Source of the DNA: Brachionus plicatilis
Taxonomy: Eukaryota; Rotifera; Eurotatoria; Ploima; Brachionidae
DNA: 64,000 nucleotides
Direction: 5' to 3'
Assembly (NCBI GenBank): GCA_010279815.1
Contig: QEOQ01000303.1
Location: forward strand, 161,140-225,139
Shown here: one piece after another, positions 12,936 to 25,498 of the stretch
Numbering within the stretch: the stretch's first letter is position 1
How the letters are laid out: every line of letters begins with the position of its first letter
Made by a program: the position numbers and the translations under genes
Notes under the pieces: generated by a model
What the model was told of the DNA's origin: nothing
The model's input: only the letters and a program-made list of their open reading frames with translations
The model's database searches: none

Positions 12936-15900
12936 CTAAACATTGGAGTCTTGATTTGAACAGGCATCTTTAAAATTTGATTTGCTTTGAGTGCTGAATT
13001 GGGAGATTTGTGGCATTGAATAAACACTATTTGGTAGTCTTGTATTGTAAAGTAGAGCTCTAGAACGTCTTCTAACTGCATCCACAACCACTACCGAAGG
13101 TGCATGATTTTGTAAACTTGATGAACCTGAAAAGTTCACGTTTTGATTTTGCTTGCCAACTGACATGGAGGAATGATTTTTGCTGTATGTTTTAAATTCA
13201 TTTAACAGATTCGATGGCGACATTTTCATAGGACTTAACTGAACTGAAAGTCTTTTTTCATTACAAACAACAACTGATTCCTTTGGAGCTTCATCTGTAT
13301 TTTTAACCACTATGTATGGCTCATCAGTTTTAATGGTATTGTAAAAATTTCCATTGCTTAATTCTTTGTTTGCGGAGATTATTTTTGCAAATTCGTTTTC
13401 GGCTTCTTCATCCAATTTTTTTAACTCTTTTCTTGATAGATGCTCCACAATACCACAGCCATAGGCATCGCCAAGCACATTTATAGATGTTCGAAGACGA
13501 TCTCTTAATACCAAATTTATAAAATTAACTTTTAATAGCTTACTTCCTTACAAAAGCCAATCGACAGTTACTATGTAAGAAATGTCCTCAGTGGGCAGCC
13601 CAACCGCACTTAAAACAATAAGCATTGTAACTAAAGCAGCACTTGGAATACTTGCCACACCAATACTTGTTGCTGTCGATGTCAAGCTTAAAAATAATTT
13701 TAAAATTTTTTAATCAATGCATTTTCATACCAGATAACCAATATTTGTCCAACGCTCAAAGATACTCCATTAAGCTGCGCAATAAAAACTGTTGCTACAC
13801 ATTGATAAAGTGCTGTTCCTGTAATTAAAATAATAAATATTTAAGCATTTTATTTTTTTTAATTTAACTAACCATCCATGTTAATTGTTGCCCCTAGCGG
13901 AAGCATAAAGCGGGTGACTCTTTTATCCACTTTATTGTTCTCTTCCAAACATCTAAATGTTATTGGCAAAGTCGCCGAACTTGAACCAAAAAATATGACA
14001 TGGATAAAAATTAAAAATATCGAAAAAACTCAAACCTTGAAGCTGTGCCTACTGCAGTTAACCAAGCTTGAAGCATTCCTTTTAAAAATTTGAATGGGTT
14101 TTTTCTTGTGGACACAAAATATAGCATTTGAATCGTGAATAGGGCATGTATAGTTAAACCAAGTATTACTGTAAACATGTAGATGCTGAGACGTTTGGCT
14201 GTCTCAGCCATATTTTCAATTTTCATTATATTTCCAGCTACCAGACACAAAATACCAAATGGTGAATACCACATAATCAATGCCACAATTTTCATTATTA
14301 ATTCATTCATAACAAAAAAAAAGTCATACAACACTTGGGCCTCACTTTTCGAATGGCTTATAAAAATTCCGAATATTATGCAAAACACAACAAGGCCCAT
14401 CACATTAGTACTATTTACATAAACCAATTCTCTTTTAATAATCTCCACATACTCTTCTGTTATGGTTGAATTTAAAATTGTTCCCAAAACATGCTTTTTC
14501 TTGATCATATTTTTATTATATTTAGTTGAAACTTGCTGTGTACAAGCTTGGACTATATTTTCAGGAAACATGTTTCTTATTATGTCAAGAATCGCATCCA
14601 AAGTAGAAACAGAGTCCGAATTATAAGATTCCTGATCAGATTTATTTATTTTTTCTCTTCCAGGTCTAATTATTAAAGCAACAGTTATTCCTTAATTAAA
14701 AAACTTGTCACTAACTAGATTTAAAATAATTTTATTTACCTGTAGTCGTAGATATTAGTGTAGATAGGATATAAAATCCAATTGCTCTACTTCCCATTTT
14801 GCCACTTGACTTAGGGTCAAGCTGAGCAAGACCAGTTATTAAACTTGATATTATTAGGGGAAGTATAAGCATTTTTAAAAGTCGAAGTAGCATTTCTCCA
14901 GGAAAACTGATCAGCATCAGAGAGGTTTCACCAGGGTCATATATTCGACCCACGAATCCCAAACAAATACCTCCGAAAATTCCAATAATTGTCAAAAAAA
15001 GTATCATATTTTTTGCTATTTGATTCTTGATCTTAAATTTAAATACAGTTTTTTTGTAATAATTTGCCCAGTCTTGTTTTTACCGTCTTTTAAATTATTT
15101 TTAACAAATTAAATTAAAAATGCTATTTTATGTTCAAAACGATTAATTAAAATTAGCCTAATTTAAATATGATTATAAGTTCTGTTATATTGAATTTTTG
15201 ATTTAATTTTTAGTTCAAGATTGTTAGATGTTACAGTAAAATTAATTCATTTTTTAATATCAAAAAAATTAAATTATTTATTTTCCCAAAATACCGTTAC
15301 AGTATTGATTATAATTATAACATGTGATTCATAATTTTTTACAAAATTTTTTAGACCCATGTTAAAATATCATCGGATAATCAGATAAGGTTAAAATTCT
15401 ACATACATACTACTACATACTACTATCGAGGTCTTCTAGTATTTTTTTTTATGTTTGGTATTAAGTAAGTATACTTTTACCAGATTCTAGTCAAAAAAAC
15501 ACACCTGAAACCCGCTCAGTGTCCTCAACTTTAAATTATTTTTTTGATTTTTAAACTCGATTTTTTTGTCCTAGAAAATTTATATTAATATTCTTATTCC
15601 TAAAGAATTGAGATACCCATTGAGCTAAATATTATTGTTTTCTAAATATTCGTTCAAAAGATACAGTCTTAATTTGGTCAAAATTTGGTCGAAATTTGCA
15701 CTTTTTATTTGGATTTTAGAATACTAAAAAAATCACTAATTTACTAATATCTTCTGATAGAAAAATTAGATTCCAACCAAAATATATATCTAAAAGACAA
15801 ATAAGATTAATTTTATATGTGAATCCAAAAATTTTCTAGCTCAAAAAAACTGAGTTTAAAAATTTCTGACATCTAGAGATCAGATATTTTTAGATCTAAA

Positions 15901-16437
15901 AAATTAAATTCTTAATTCTACTTGTTTTAAACTTAAAAATTTTTGAAAATTACCGGATTCCTTTTGAAACTTACCATCCAGCATTTTAAAAAGGGTAAAT
16001 CTTTTCTTTTTTTTAATAAAAAAATTAGAAAAATTTAATGAAGAATATATTTATGAGTAACTAATTTTTTCAATTTTTTGAATTTTCCCAATTTTTAATC
16101 AAAAAAATAATTTAAAGTCGAGGACACTGAGCGAAAATAGATATCAGGCGTGTTTCTTTGACTAGAACCTGGTAAAAGTATACTTACTTGATACCAAACA
16201 TAAAATAAAATACTAGAAGACATTAGTTGGTTGAATGAAATTGAATTTTTGAAAAAACTTAAGTTTTTTTTTAATTTCATTGCTACGTTGAAACAAATTT
16301 TTCAAAAAAAATATTTTAAAAACGGTAAAATAAAACTTGAAAAAAATAACCTTTTGCAAACATGATAAATCAATATTCTCAAAATTTGACACTTCATCTG
16401 ATTCGACCAAAGGATTATCTTTATTTTTTTTATCCAT
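12936..16437 (-). CDS. EAAT: Excitatory amino-acid transporter (SLC1 family)
   Basis: Seven exons in transcript order: 16437-16351, 15031-14740, 14690-14036, 13979-13873, 13818-13731, 13686-13552, 13503-12936, giving 643 aa. This is a Na+-coupled glutamate/aspartate transporter of the plasma membrane. The core shows every family hallmark: [18 protein letters not shown] in TM2, the GTASSSATLP hairpin-1 serine motif, NMDGTALY in TM7, [16 protein letters not shown] in hairpin 2, and [16 protein letters not shown] in TM8. The Arg of DRLRT is the residue that selects acidic substrates over neutral ones, so a glutamate-type carrier is expected rather than an ASCT. The cytoplasmic tail (about residues 480-643) is Ser/Asn-rich and longer than in human EAATs. 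Intron 1 is 1316 bp and carries an inverted-repeat element; other introns are 44-186 bp. The first exon (MDKKNKDN..) has a TTAAATTTTAG acceptor-like motif 10 nt before ATG; its donor (GTTATT) is weak, so the N-terminus is the least certain part. Confidence 0.93.
15431..16221. mobile_element. Foldback/MITE-like element in EAAT intron 1
   Basis: Arms of about 120 bp (15431-15550 and 16099-16221) are near-perfect inverted copies. Each carries GTCTTCTAGTATTTT at the outer end, then ATGTTTGGTAT.AAGTAAGTA, TACTTTTACCAG.TTCTAGTC, CGCTCAGTGTCCTC and ACTTTAAATTATTTTTTTGA towards the centre. The roughly 550-bp centre shows no transposase. The size and long terminal inverted repeats fit a non-autonomous DNA transposon or foldback element. 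Target-site duplications could not be fixed by eye. Confidence 0.75.
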
Positions 16438-18407
16438 TTTAATTTTCTAAAATTTAAAATATCTAATAAAATTAAGACAAAATTTCAAATCGTCATTTTT
16501 TTTTATTTTTGTTAAATTAATACCCGCATTTTAAGCAGTTGATTAAAAACAGCTATGGTATAAAACTTGTAAAAATTGAAAGCTTGGTTTAAAATTTACT
16601 TTTCGTTTTATCGTGAGCACAAAAACAGCTAAAGCAAGGCCTGATCCGAATTTAATTAAATTGGTTAAAATAAATCCAATTAATGAGCATATTAAATTCA
16701 AATATTTGTGATTACATTTGGTGAAATAATTAAAAATTGGTTTGTTAAAGGAAGCTTTATTAAAAAATCTAAACCAAGCAGCATTGGCACCTAGTTTATG
16801 ATTCAATCATTAATTGACTATAAAAAGCTACTAAATCTTTCAATCGATCTTTTTTTTTTGTATTCCGCTTAAAGAAAATAAAAATGAATTAACAGGATTG
16901 ATTTTTGCCTGAAATTACATATGGTGAAAAGGAAGGAAAATAGCTAACAATACAAAATATTAGACAATTTAATTTTCGAAATCAATGCCAAAAACCATTT
17001 TTGTTCCTTGTTTAATAAATATTTAATAATCTTCAAAAAACAAAGCTCAGAATAATCTCATATTATTGATTATGCTTTGAACTCGATATTTTCGATGTAA
17101 TTAAGAATTACATTAATTCACATCAAAGAAATCAAAAAAATTCGAATGAAATAGACCTAGATAAAGTAAGCAGACACATATCATTTGTCATGTAAAAAAT
17201 TAAGGATTATACGAAATAAATTTGGAACAATAAAATTGATTTTCTTTTTCTAAATGGGATTTTTCCTTGATTAGATGACATTTAATAGAATAATTATGTA
17301 TAAACGTTATTTAAGTAAATCTTTGAAGTTATATTTACAAAGGAAATTTCTCAGATTGAGCTGCTTTTTTAAGTTGAGTCCCAAAAAATTAAATTGATTT
17401 TAATTTTTTGCTCTAGGTCTTTAATAAAAACTAAAAAAATTTCCAATGATTTTTCCAAAAAATTTTTAGGAATGAATCATGTTCCGAATAAATGAATTCA
17501 TTGTTTATTTTAAATTCAGCAATTTTTACCTAGAACGGCTTAAAAATCTTTAATGCATAAATCCCGGGTGTTTTTTCTTCTAAAACTTTTCAAAACCCGA
17601 CAAAATTTTTTTTGACAATTTCAATACAATTAAAGCTAAACAAACGCTCTTCCCCACTAAGGATATTTCTTAACTCTAACTTTGTATTGATTTTATTATT
17701 TTTTTAATTTTCTTAAAACATTTGATTTTAGAGCTATTAATGTGTTAGAGCGTTTTCATGAAATATTCTCCAGCTATTTTGATTCCATTTGCAAAAATTA
17801 CAGACTTTAACCAAATTGAACTATTCAATAGAATTAAAAAGTGAAGACATTTGAAATTTATTATATAACTAACAATCATGTAATTGATCATACTTTAATT
17901 CTAATTCTAGTTTCATGATGGAATCGATAAAAATCTGCTTAGTAATTTATTTTTTTCTGAATGATTACTTTTCATCTAGGAATTCACAGAAAAGAACTTA
18001 TAAACTTATTAATTTATAAAATTAAAATTTATGATAAAACAACTTAGAAAATATAATTTACGTAAACAATAGTTTCAAGTATTTTTCAAATTACAAGTTT
18101 TATTAAATAATTGTACTCTTCCAAATAAATGATCAAATTGAATCTTGATTACTATTTTTTGCTATAAAAATGAAACAAAAAATTGAACGACTAAACTATA
18201 TAAACAGTAATCATTTTCTAAAAAAGATATTTTTAAATTAGCTTCCGAACCTTTTAATTATTTAAACATTTATAAATTTAAACAAGCTAAATATATTTGA
18301 AAAAATTTTCAAATTCACCGATATGAATTAACAAGTTAGCAAATATTTTTATTAAAAATCAATTAAAAAATGCATAATTAAAATTTGAAATAATTTTTCT
18401 TCAAATT
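16438..18407. other. Intergenic region upstream of the EAAT gene
   Basis: AT-rich. A short minus-strand stretch at 16543-16806 is open but has no ATG start or family motif (see rejected items). No other feature was supported. Confidence 0.45.
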
Positions 18408-18744
18408 CTATGAAAGACAGATTGAAGAACAGTCAACTAACTCGCAACAACAACACAAACAGCGCAAACAGCCATCCGCAATCACAACTTGAAATTCAAA
18501 AAAATATTTTTAGTTTAAGAAATTATTTAGATTAAAAGGCAAAATATTACATGCTTGACAACAGCAGAATAAGCTATTCCAACATTTTCTAGCGCTGGAT
18601 TCTTCTTCTTTCTGAATGTAAACTACCGAACCAGGTGGTGGTTGGGACATATTTGTTGTTTGAATTTTTACATCATTCTCGCTAACCCTTAAAATTTTAT
18701 ATTTTTACTTACAATTAAAAAAAAATTCTAAAAACTTACGCCAT
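18408..18744 (-). CDS. Small cysteine-rich (CYSTM-like) membrane-type protein
   Basis: Three exons, 18744-18740 (only ATGGC), 18687-18551 and 18487-18408, give 73 aa. Both introns (52 and 63 bp) have GTAAGT/GTAATA donors and TTTTAAG/TTTCAAG acceptors, and the frame is kept. The N-terminal half is polar with a PPPGSVVYIQ segment. The C-terminal half holds 12 cysteines in clusters (KCWNSLFCCCQAF, then CLRCLCCCCELVDC). That plan, a Pro-containing soluble head followed by a Cys-packed hydrophobic tail, resembles CYSTM-type proteins: short, palmitoylatable, membrane-attached and often stress-linked. Family membership is by resemblance only. No conserved signature beyond Cys density can be verified by eye, but the less AT-rich exons and clean splicing make a real gene likely. 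Confidence 0.7.
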
Positions 18745-21700
18745 TTTAATAAAAATATTTCTTATTTGTAAGAGCTATAAAAGAATTCTGGCATAAATTA
18801 GATTTTTAAATGAATTTTAAAATAAAATTAAAAAATAAATAATCTGAAAAATATTAAACTCTTTTTGAGTTTTATAAAATAATTATGAAAACGTGAATAA
18901 TTCAAGGTATTTTTATAGGAGCTAACTTTATTAAGTTTATTTGAATATGATTATTAAAATAACAGGTATCACATAATCAACGAGCAATGAGCATGTATCT
19001 TTGTTAGGAATTTGTTTTTTATAAATTTTAAAATATCCGATAGATGAAATGAAAAATTTTAACAAAAACAAAACTTTGAATTTTGTCTATCTTGATTATA
19101 TTTTTCGTTAAAACAAAACTTTTTTATTTTTAGAATTTCGTTTTGATCAATTTTTCTTTTTTTTAATCTTGGAACTTTTAGATTTGATAAATTTTAAAAA
19201 ATTAAAAAATTTAAAATTAATCCTTGAGCATTATTCATATTTTTTTAAAAGTCAAGTTTTAATTAAAAATTTCAATTTTTTTTCAACTGTTGAGCATCAT
19301 TTGCTAACCAAATATTTTTAATCACTTAAAGTTTATACGAATTCAAAGTATCAATTACAGAGCATTTTATAATTTATATTTATTTAAAACAGTTAAAAAA
19401 ACCTAGTAATAATAAATCTTTTGTTAAAATTTAAAATTAAATATTTAGTTAATATGTCATCAGAAATAAATTTTTTAGTATATCTTCAAGTTTTTTAAAT
19501 TCAAAGCTAAAAGGCCAGCTCCAAGATCAATTAAGATATTCAAACAAAATTCAATTAAATGTAAATTAGAACACCATAAAAAATTTCAATAAAGCATTTA
19601 AATATTTCTAAAAACTTTAAAATATATATTAAGTTTCAATCAAACTTGAATTGGCTAGTTTTTTTTTTCTATTTTACATTTTTAGAAATAATTGCGTAAT
19701 TATATATCAAATTTTAGCATGCTTAAGTATTGGGTTTAAATTAAACAACGTAATTTCAAAAATCTCAAAAAAGTTAAATAGAAAAAAAAACTTGCCAATT
19801 AAATACTTAATTTTTTTTAAATTAAAATTTTTGACGTGAACTTTTTGAATGTTCGAATTCTCATTTATTTTAAAAGGCTTTAATTTTTTTTTATTATTTG
19901 AACATTTATTTAATAAAACTTAAAGTTTTATGATTGAAAAAGAGTTCAAATCTACAATAATTGAAAACTAAAAAAAAACTCAAAATTTTTTTGATATTTC
20001 ACTGAAAAATCCCTTAAACCTTTATTTGAACAACTAGTCGATCGTAGAAATATTGATTTTAAAATGGACTTTGTACAATAGATATCAATCTTATTTTCGA
20101 GATAGCTTTGCTGTAAACGATCTGTTCGCTTAATTGAGCTTAACTTTTTGTCTTTTAGTTTAGAGAAATAATCTCGACTAAGATATCTGTTCGTGTATTA
20201 TTAAATTTAATGTCTGAGGAAGAATTGAAGCGAAAATGAAAAATTAGGAAAAATTTTATTTGAAAATTTTATGCTAAAAATATGATATTAATAATGAAAA
20301 GAGTGAATTGCTGGAGAGCTTGATTTAAATATGAATGAATGAATAAAATCAAAAATTTTAAATCTGCTGCCAAATCTTCCAAGAATAAAAAAATTAACTC
20401 TATTTTTTTTATACTCGTTATAGCTACCATAGTGAGATATAAGAGTTTAAACTTCTTTTTAGCTTTTTATTCTTATTTTTATACTTCAAAATTTTAAATC
20501 TTCCTGAGTAAAAAAATATTTTCTTTAAAGATATTTTTTAAAGAAGTTTTATTTTGTAAATAGTAAAAAAAAAGTAAATGATATCAAGAAATTGAAATTA
20601 TAGAATAAAAATATTTAAGTATAATTTATAAAAAAAACGAGTTCGGATGAAGGGTTGATGGGCTATTTGTTTTTCAAATCAATTTATCAATTAAATAAAT
20701 CAATTTACGTATAATTAAGTAAATTAACGTAAATTTACAAAAGTTAAAAAGTCAAAATTAATACAGTATCTAAATTCCTGAAATTCAAAACTTAATTGCT
20801 TTCCAAATTTCTTATTTTTGATCTGAAATTCGTAAACTGTTTTTTGAGGGAACTAGAAAAAAATTTTGTACCCAGAGGTTCTAAAATAACTAACCTTTGT
20901 AGTATAAACCCTAACCATTAAAATACCCACTGTAAACCGAAAGATAGTTCTTTGACATTTAAAAAGCAATAAAATGACAAACTCATCTCAATTCATTAAT
21001 TTTTTGCCAGTTCTAAAATCTTTGATTTGGCATCTTATTTTTATTAAAATCTTACTAAGAATACGAATAAATACCTTGCATGGTTCGAATGAGACCACTT
21101 ATACTTTTATCAAAATATGACTTTTTTCGGGGCAAATTAAACTTTTTATTGATTTTTATGCTAAGTTTTCAAAATTATCATTTATTTTTTAATTTTTAAA
21201 ATATTTTTCTTTGCTTTAAACTTCACTGCCACCCAAAAATCATCATTTTAAAAAGCTAAGAAATTCCTTGTAAATCTGAATTATCTATGTCTAATTTAAA
21301 TTTTTTTTTTGAAATTGAAATTTTTAAATAAATTCTTACTCAATTAGAGTTTTCGAAAATAAATTCATTTAAGTGACTCATATGACGCAACCCTTATTCC
21401 AAAATGAAAAAATGAACACATTTTTTCTAAATGCGGACACGGTTGCTGGAATACGAGGTCTAATCCTTTTAGACTAAAATACGTAAATAATTTTGACTTA
21501 AGTTTTATAAATAAAAGAATTTAAATTTATTTAAAAAAAAAAGAAAAAAAGTTTAATCTAATAGTTTTAAAATCGAATACAATTATTTTTTTGGTTAAAT
21601 TTTTCTTTTTTATTTAATATCTTTATCATTTAAAAAAAATAAAAATTTAATTTATTTAATTTGTATTTAAAAAAAATTTGTACTCCTATTTTAGTAAACT

Positions 21701-21802
21701 GTCCAGCAGTCTGGGTCCGGATTTTAGGTATATGCGTTTTTTACATGTATCTATAAATAAAAAAAAATTTAAAAATAGTTGATGTTTTTATTTCACAAAA
21801 TA
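18745..21802. other. Gene-free AT-rich interval
   Basis: No supported frame. Less AT-rich islets at about 21390-21470 and 21690-21750 are too short to call; the second could be untranslated sequence of the neighbouring minus-strand gene. Confidence 0.45.
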
Positions 21803-23212
21803 TCAAATTATTAAAATTAAATTTTTTTTATTATCAATAAATCCAAAATGTCCGCTTCTCGAATACTGAAATTCGCCAAAATTTTCTTTTGTTTTGATTA
21901 TATTGCACTTAATTAATTCGCCTTTGTGGCTATAGTAGCACAATTTGTTCAATTCACTGAACACAAGGTATTTTTCTTTATTAAAATCTAGATAAATTTT
22001 TGATGCCTTCAGACCATCGATGACAATTTTTGAAACTAATTCACCACTAAATCGACACAATAGTCTCATTTCATTTTGATATTTGACAAAAATTTTTTGA
22101 TCGGTGAGTGCAAAAATTTCATCTTTGACAAAAAATGGCTTTTTTTCTTTACTTTTTTGTCCATAGGACCTAAGATTATTGAGCTCATAATCATACTCGT
22201 GAACGTAAGGCTGTTTATTTGAAATAACTAATATAGTATCATTACTCATCAAAATAGATTCTATTTTATAATTAATGGAACTTTCCTGAATAAATTTTAG
22301 CTTGGTATCATAAAGATGAAGGATGTGCTGATTTTTTCCAATCTGAAAATCAAGAACAATGTGTCTGTGATAAACACAGTAGTTAGTCAAACTGCCAACA
22401 TTACAAACTTCGCGTTCATATAAAACTGTCCCATTAAAATAAACAATTTTCATAAATACTGATGTAACTTTACCGAACACTTTTTCATACAAAATTAGAA
22501 CATTATTTTTTGATATTAGAGCAATATGTTTAACTAGAATACACTTTTCGACTAAATGATCTAACTTAATTAATCTTTGCAGAATGGTATTATTTAAACA
22601 AGACAATTTATTCAAAATGTCTGTTTTGTAAACTGAATCGTAAGATATGTCACCGATAAATGGAACTCGAATAACTGGCTCATTTTTAGTGAATACCAAA
22701 TTGACTACTTGATTCGGCATTACCCATAGACAACATTCATTTACCTTTGTGTTTAAAATATCAATTTTTTCGGTCAAAAGTTTTTTTATTTTCTCGTTTT
22801 CACCTGAGTTTTCACTATAAACTTCGTTAAATTCTTGTAAAATTTTTTCATAAGTTTCGTTTAAAATATTTTTGTTTTTTTCAAAATTTTGATTGTTTTC
22901 ATATTGCTGCTTTAGATTCAAAAGGGTCTCATTTTTATAAAATTCAATGTCCTCAAACATGATTTGACGCTTATTTAATATTTCTATTATTGATAAATAA
23001 ACTGTTTTATCAATTTGATCTTTAATCTGTGAGCATTCATCACTGATCCTATTGCAACCAAGTTCATAGCCACTTTTAATGATTTCTATTTTTTTTTTAA
23101 GCTTAGACATTCGCTCGAACAATTGAGTTCCTATTTCTGTTTCAGTTGAACACTGAAAATCATTAAAATTTTGTTCATTTTTATTTAAATTAATTTCAAT
23201 TTCATCAGTCAT
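21803..23212 (-). CDS. Intronless coiled-coil protein of unknown function
   Basis: A single uninterrupted 469-codon frame from ATG at 23212. Residues about 30-160 are charged, Glu/Lys/Ile/Leu-rich and heptad-like, hence probably coiled coil. From about residue 170 the protein changes to short hydrophobic strand-like segments alternating with polar turns (for example RVPFIGDISYDSVYK, IVLDFQIGKNQHILHLYD), to the C-terminus. This layout resembles the coiled-coil plus beta-propeller halves of TRIM/NHL proteins, but no RING, B-box or clear NHL motif is visible. I do not recognise the gene. An acceptor-like TTTAATTTAG lies 14 nt before the start. Being intronless among intron-rich neighbours, it could be a retrocopy-derived or lineage-expanded gene. 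Confidence 0.7.
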   Translation of the reverse strand: MTDEIEINLNKNEQNFNDFQCSTETEIGTQLFERMSKLKKKIEIIKSGYELGCNRISDECSQIKDQIDKTVYLSIIEILNKRQIMFEDIEFYKNETLLNLKQQYENNQNFEKNKNILNETYEKILQEFNEVYSENSGENEKIKKLLTEKIDILNTKVNECCLWVMPNQVVNLVFTKNEPVIRVPFIGDISYDSVYKTDILNKLSCLNNTILQRLIKLDHLVEKCILVKHIALISKNNVLILYEKVFGKVTSVFMKIVYFNGTVLYEREVCNVGSLTNYCVYHRHIVLDFQIGKNQHILHLYDTKLKFIQESSINYKIESILMSNDTILVISNKQPYVHEYDYELNNLRSYGQKSKEKKPFFVKDEIFALTDQKIFVKYQNEMRLLCRFSGELVSKIVIDGLKASKIYLDFNKEKYLVFSELNKLCYYSHKGELIKCNIIKTKENFGEFQYSRSGHFGFIDNKKNLILII

Positions 23213-25498
23213 TATAATGTGGTATTCTAAATTAAAGTAATTAATATTTTTATTTAAAAAATTGAATTAAAGTAAATTAAAGTTTTTTAAATAGTATTTA
23301 TATACATTATTAATTAAAAAAAAATTTTGACTAATTTTATTTATTTGAAATCGAATTATTATTATCTGAAGAGATTTTAAAAACTAAAAAAACTAAAAAA
23401 TATAAAAAATTAAAAACCTCAATCTAGAGTTTATCTATGGAACGTGAAAATTTGAATTATATTTGCATATAAAGAAAAAAACTTTGGCTTTAAAGTAAAA
23501 TCAAAATAAAATCTTCTTTAACTGAAAAATCTTAAATATTTATTTGGCCAAACAAACAATTTAATTAAAAAAATTAAATAGTCAACTTTTGAAGCTCTAT
23601 TTCTTAATGTATTAAGCGAAACTAAAAATATATTAAATTAAAGAGACCATAACATATTCAGTTAATTAAAAACCAGTTAAGGAAATTTCTGGATTTAATA
23701 TTTATAAAAGTTTTATTTCTTAGGCATACTTTTTGTTATTTTTAAATCTTGAATTTGTTTCTGAATGACAGATAGAATAGATTTCATTTAAACATTATTT
23801 TTAAACATTTATTTGAGATAATTGTTTCATTAGACAGTGAAGCCATTTTTATAGATCAGAGCAAATTTTTAAAATTTAAATCTTGAATTTATCAAAAATT
23901 CTTAAAAATAAAAAAATCTAAAGATTGATATATTTAAATCTTTTATTTCCGACGAACTCTATCTTGATATTATGACTAAAATTTTTTTATAATCACTATA
24001 TTTATCCTAAAAATATATCAAAAAGTTAAAAAATTGAATAATATTTTAGATAAAAAAAATGCTCTTATTAAGATTATCTCCTTAAATTTAGTAAATTGCA
24101 TTTAACAAATTTTAAACATGAGAAAAATCTAGGTCAACTCAAAACTCTTAAATTTAATTATTATTTTAATTTTATATACAAATGAAGTTAAATTATCTGC
24201 TTTTTAAAAATATTTTAAATTTAATGATTTCAATAGAAAATTTAGCTTACTTTGTCAACGAAACCACAAAAATCCAGTATTTTAATTTATTTAATAAACA
24301 AGATTCCTCAATGCATACTTTATTGGACTTTTTGAAAAAAAAATGCTGCGATTAAAGTAAGCTTTTATGTTCTTTATGTACTTAACGTAGAATTTTGAAA
24401 TAAAAAACAGATTCCTTTATGTTACCTTATTGAACTTTATACAATTTTAAAAAAATCTGGGGACCAAACGTAAATTTTTTGTACTTTATGTAGTTTTAAA
24501 ATTGAAAAAGCCTAAAATTAGGAACTTAATCTTTCCTCTATGGAATTTTATTATTGTTTTGTGAAGGTCAGAACAAAAGAACAGAACAAAGTGTTAAAAA
24601 AATTAAATAACTTTTTTTTCAAAATTTATTATTTATAAATTTATTTGCTAAGGTCTTGTGAAATTCAGTACAAAATGATAAAAAGAACAGAAAAAAATAT
24701 AAAAAAATTGAATAAATGAAATAATTCTGTGAATGCAGAATGGTGCAACATTCAAAGTTGCATCAACAGTAAAAGTCTGCTAATAATGTGCAAAATCTCT
24801 GCAAAATGCCTTACACTCGATTATATTGAAAATTAATTTCTGCTAAACTCTACAAATTTAGCAGACCTTAATATTTGATGCAACCTTGTACTGAATTTTA
24901 CAGAACCTTAGAAAATAAATTTATAAATAATAAAATGAACAAAAGAATAATGTTTAAAAAACGTATATCGTTTAGGTAAGAGGATTACGACACAAATTTT
25001 GCAATAGTTTAAGGTACATATGAAATCGAATCCGAAAAAAAATATTGAGAGTTTTCTAGAATTAAAGTTAATTTTCTAATAATTTAAATAAATTTAAATT
25101 CGAAATTTCGTTTTGAATGAAAAAAAATACCATTATTCTTTAAAAGGAAAGGAAGATAAATTTAATTAATTGTTTTTTGGTAAAATATTTAGAAACTAAA
25201 AATTTTTGATTGTGGCGGTGGTGTCAATGCTTATTAAACATATTTCTCTCTTTTCTTTTAAATATAAGAAATCTTAATTGTAAAAAGTTCTTTTAAATTT
25301 TCATAATTAACAATCGAAATTAAATTAGTTTTTTAAAAAAAAAGAAATAAGTTTTATTTCTTTTGAAAGAGATTTAATTAAAATTTATTTTCGGTTGATT
25401 TGATTAATTCAATAAATATTTTGTTATATTGAAAAAAAATATTCGTTTAAAATTAAATTCATAAAGAGTTCAAAATTAAAATTTCATAAAAATTTAAC
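23213..25498. other. Intergenic region containing a small foldback element
   Basis: AT-rich. The only structure is the inverted repeat at 24621-24936, listed separately. A motif of the form GATTCCT..AT(A/G)..TTATT(G)GACTTT recurs imperfectly at about 24300 and 24410. Confidence 0.5.
24621..24936. mobile_element. Short foldback (MITE-like) element
   Basis: Outer arms 24621-24673 and 24886-24936 are inverted copies (core TTGTACTGAATTT, then CCTTAG.AAATAAATTTATAAATAATAAA). A second, inner inverted pair lies at about 24752-24782 and 24856-24885 (GTTGCATCAA..AGTCTGCTA against TAGCAGACCT..TTGATGCAAC). The whole 316 bp can fold into one hairpin with a small loop, typical of a non-autonomous DNA transposon. 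No coding content. Confidence 0.72.

Noticed and set aside
16543..16806. Minus-strand open stretch resembling a small membrane protein (LGANAAWFRFFNKAS.. then a hydrophobic segment)
   Set aside because: It has no ATG (opens at TTG after an in-frame stop), no supported splice partners that give a known family, and only faint resemblance to small respiratory-chain subunits. Left uncalled; transcript data could revive it.
20900..20925. AACCCTAACC word resembling a telomere repeat
   Set aside because: It occurs once, without tandem repetition.
21075..21095. GGTTCGAAT word resembling a tRNA T-arm
   Set aside because: No matching acceptor, D or anticodon arms can be formed around it.
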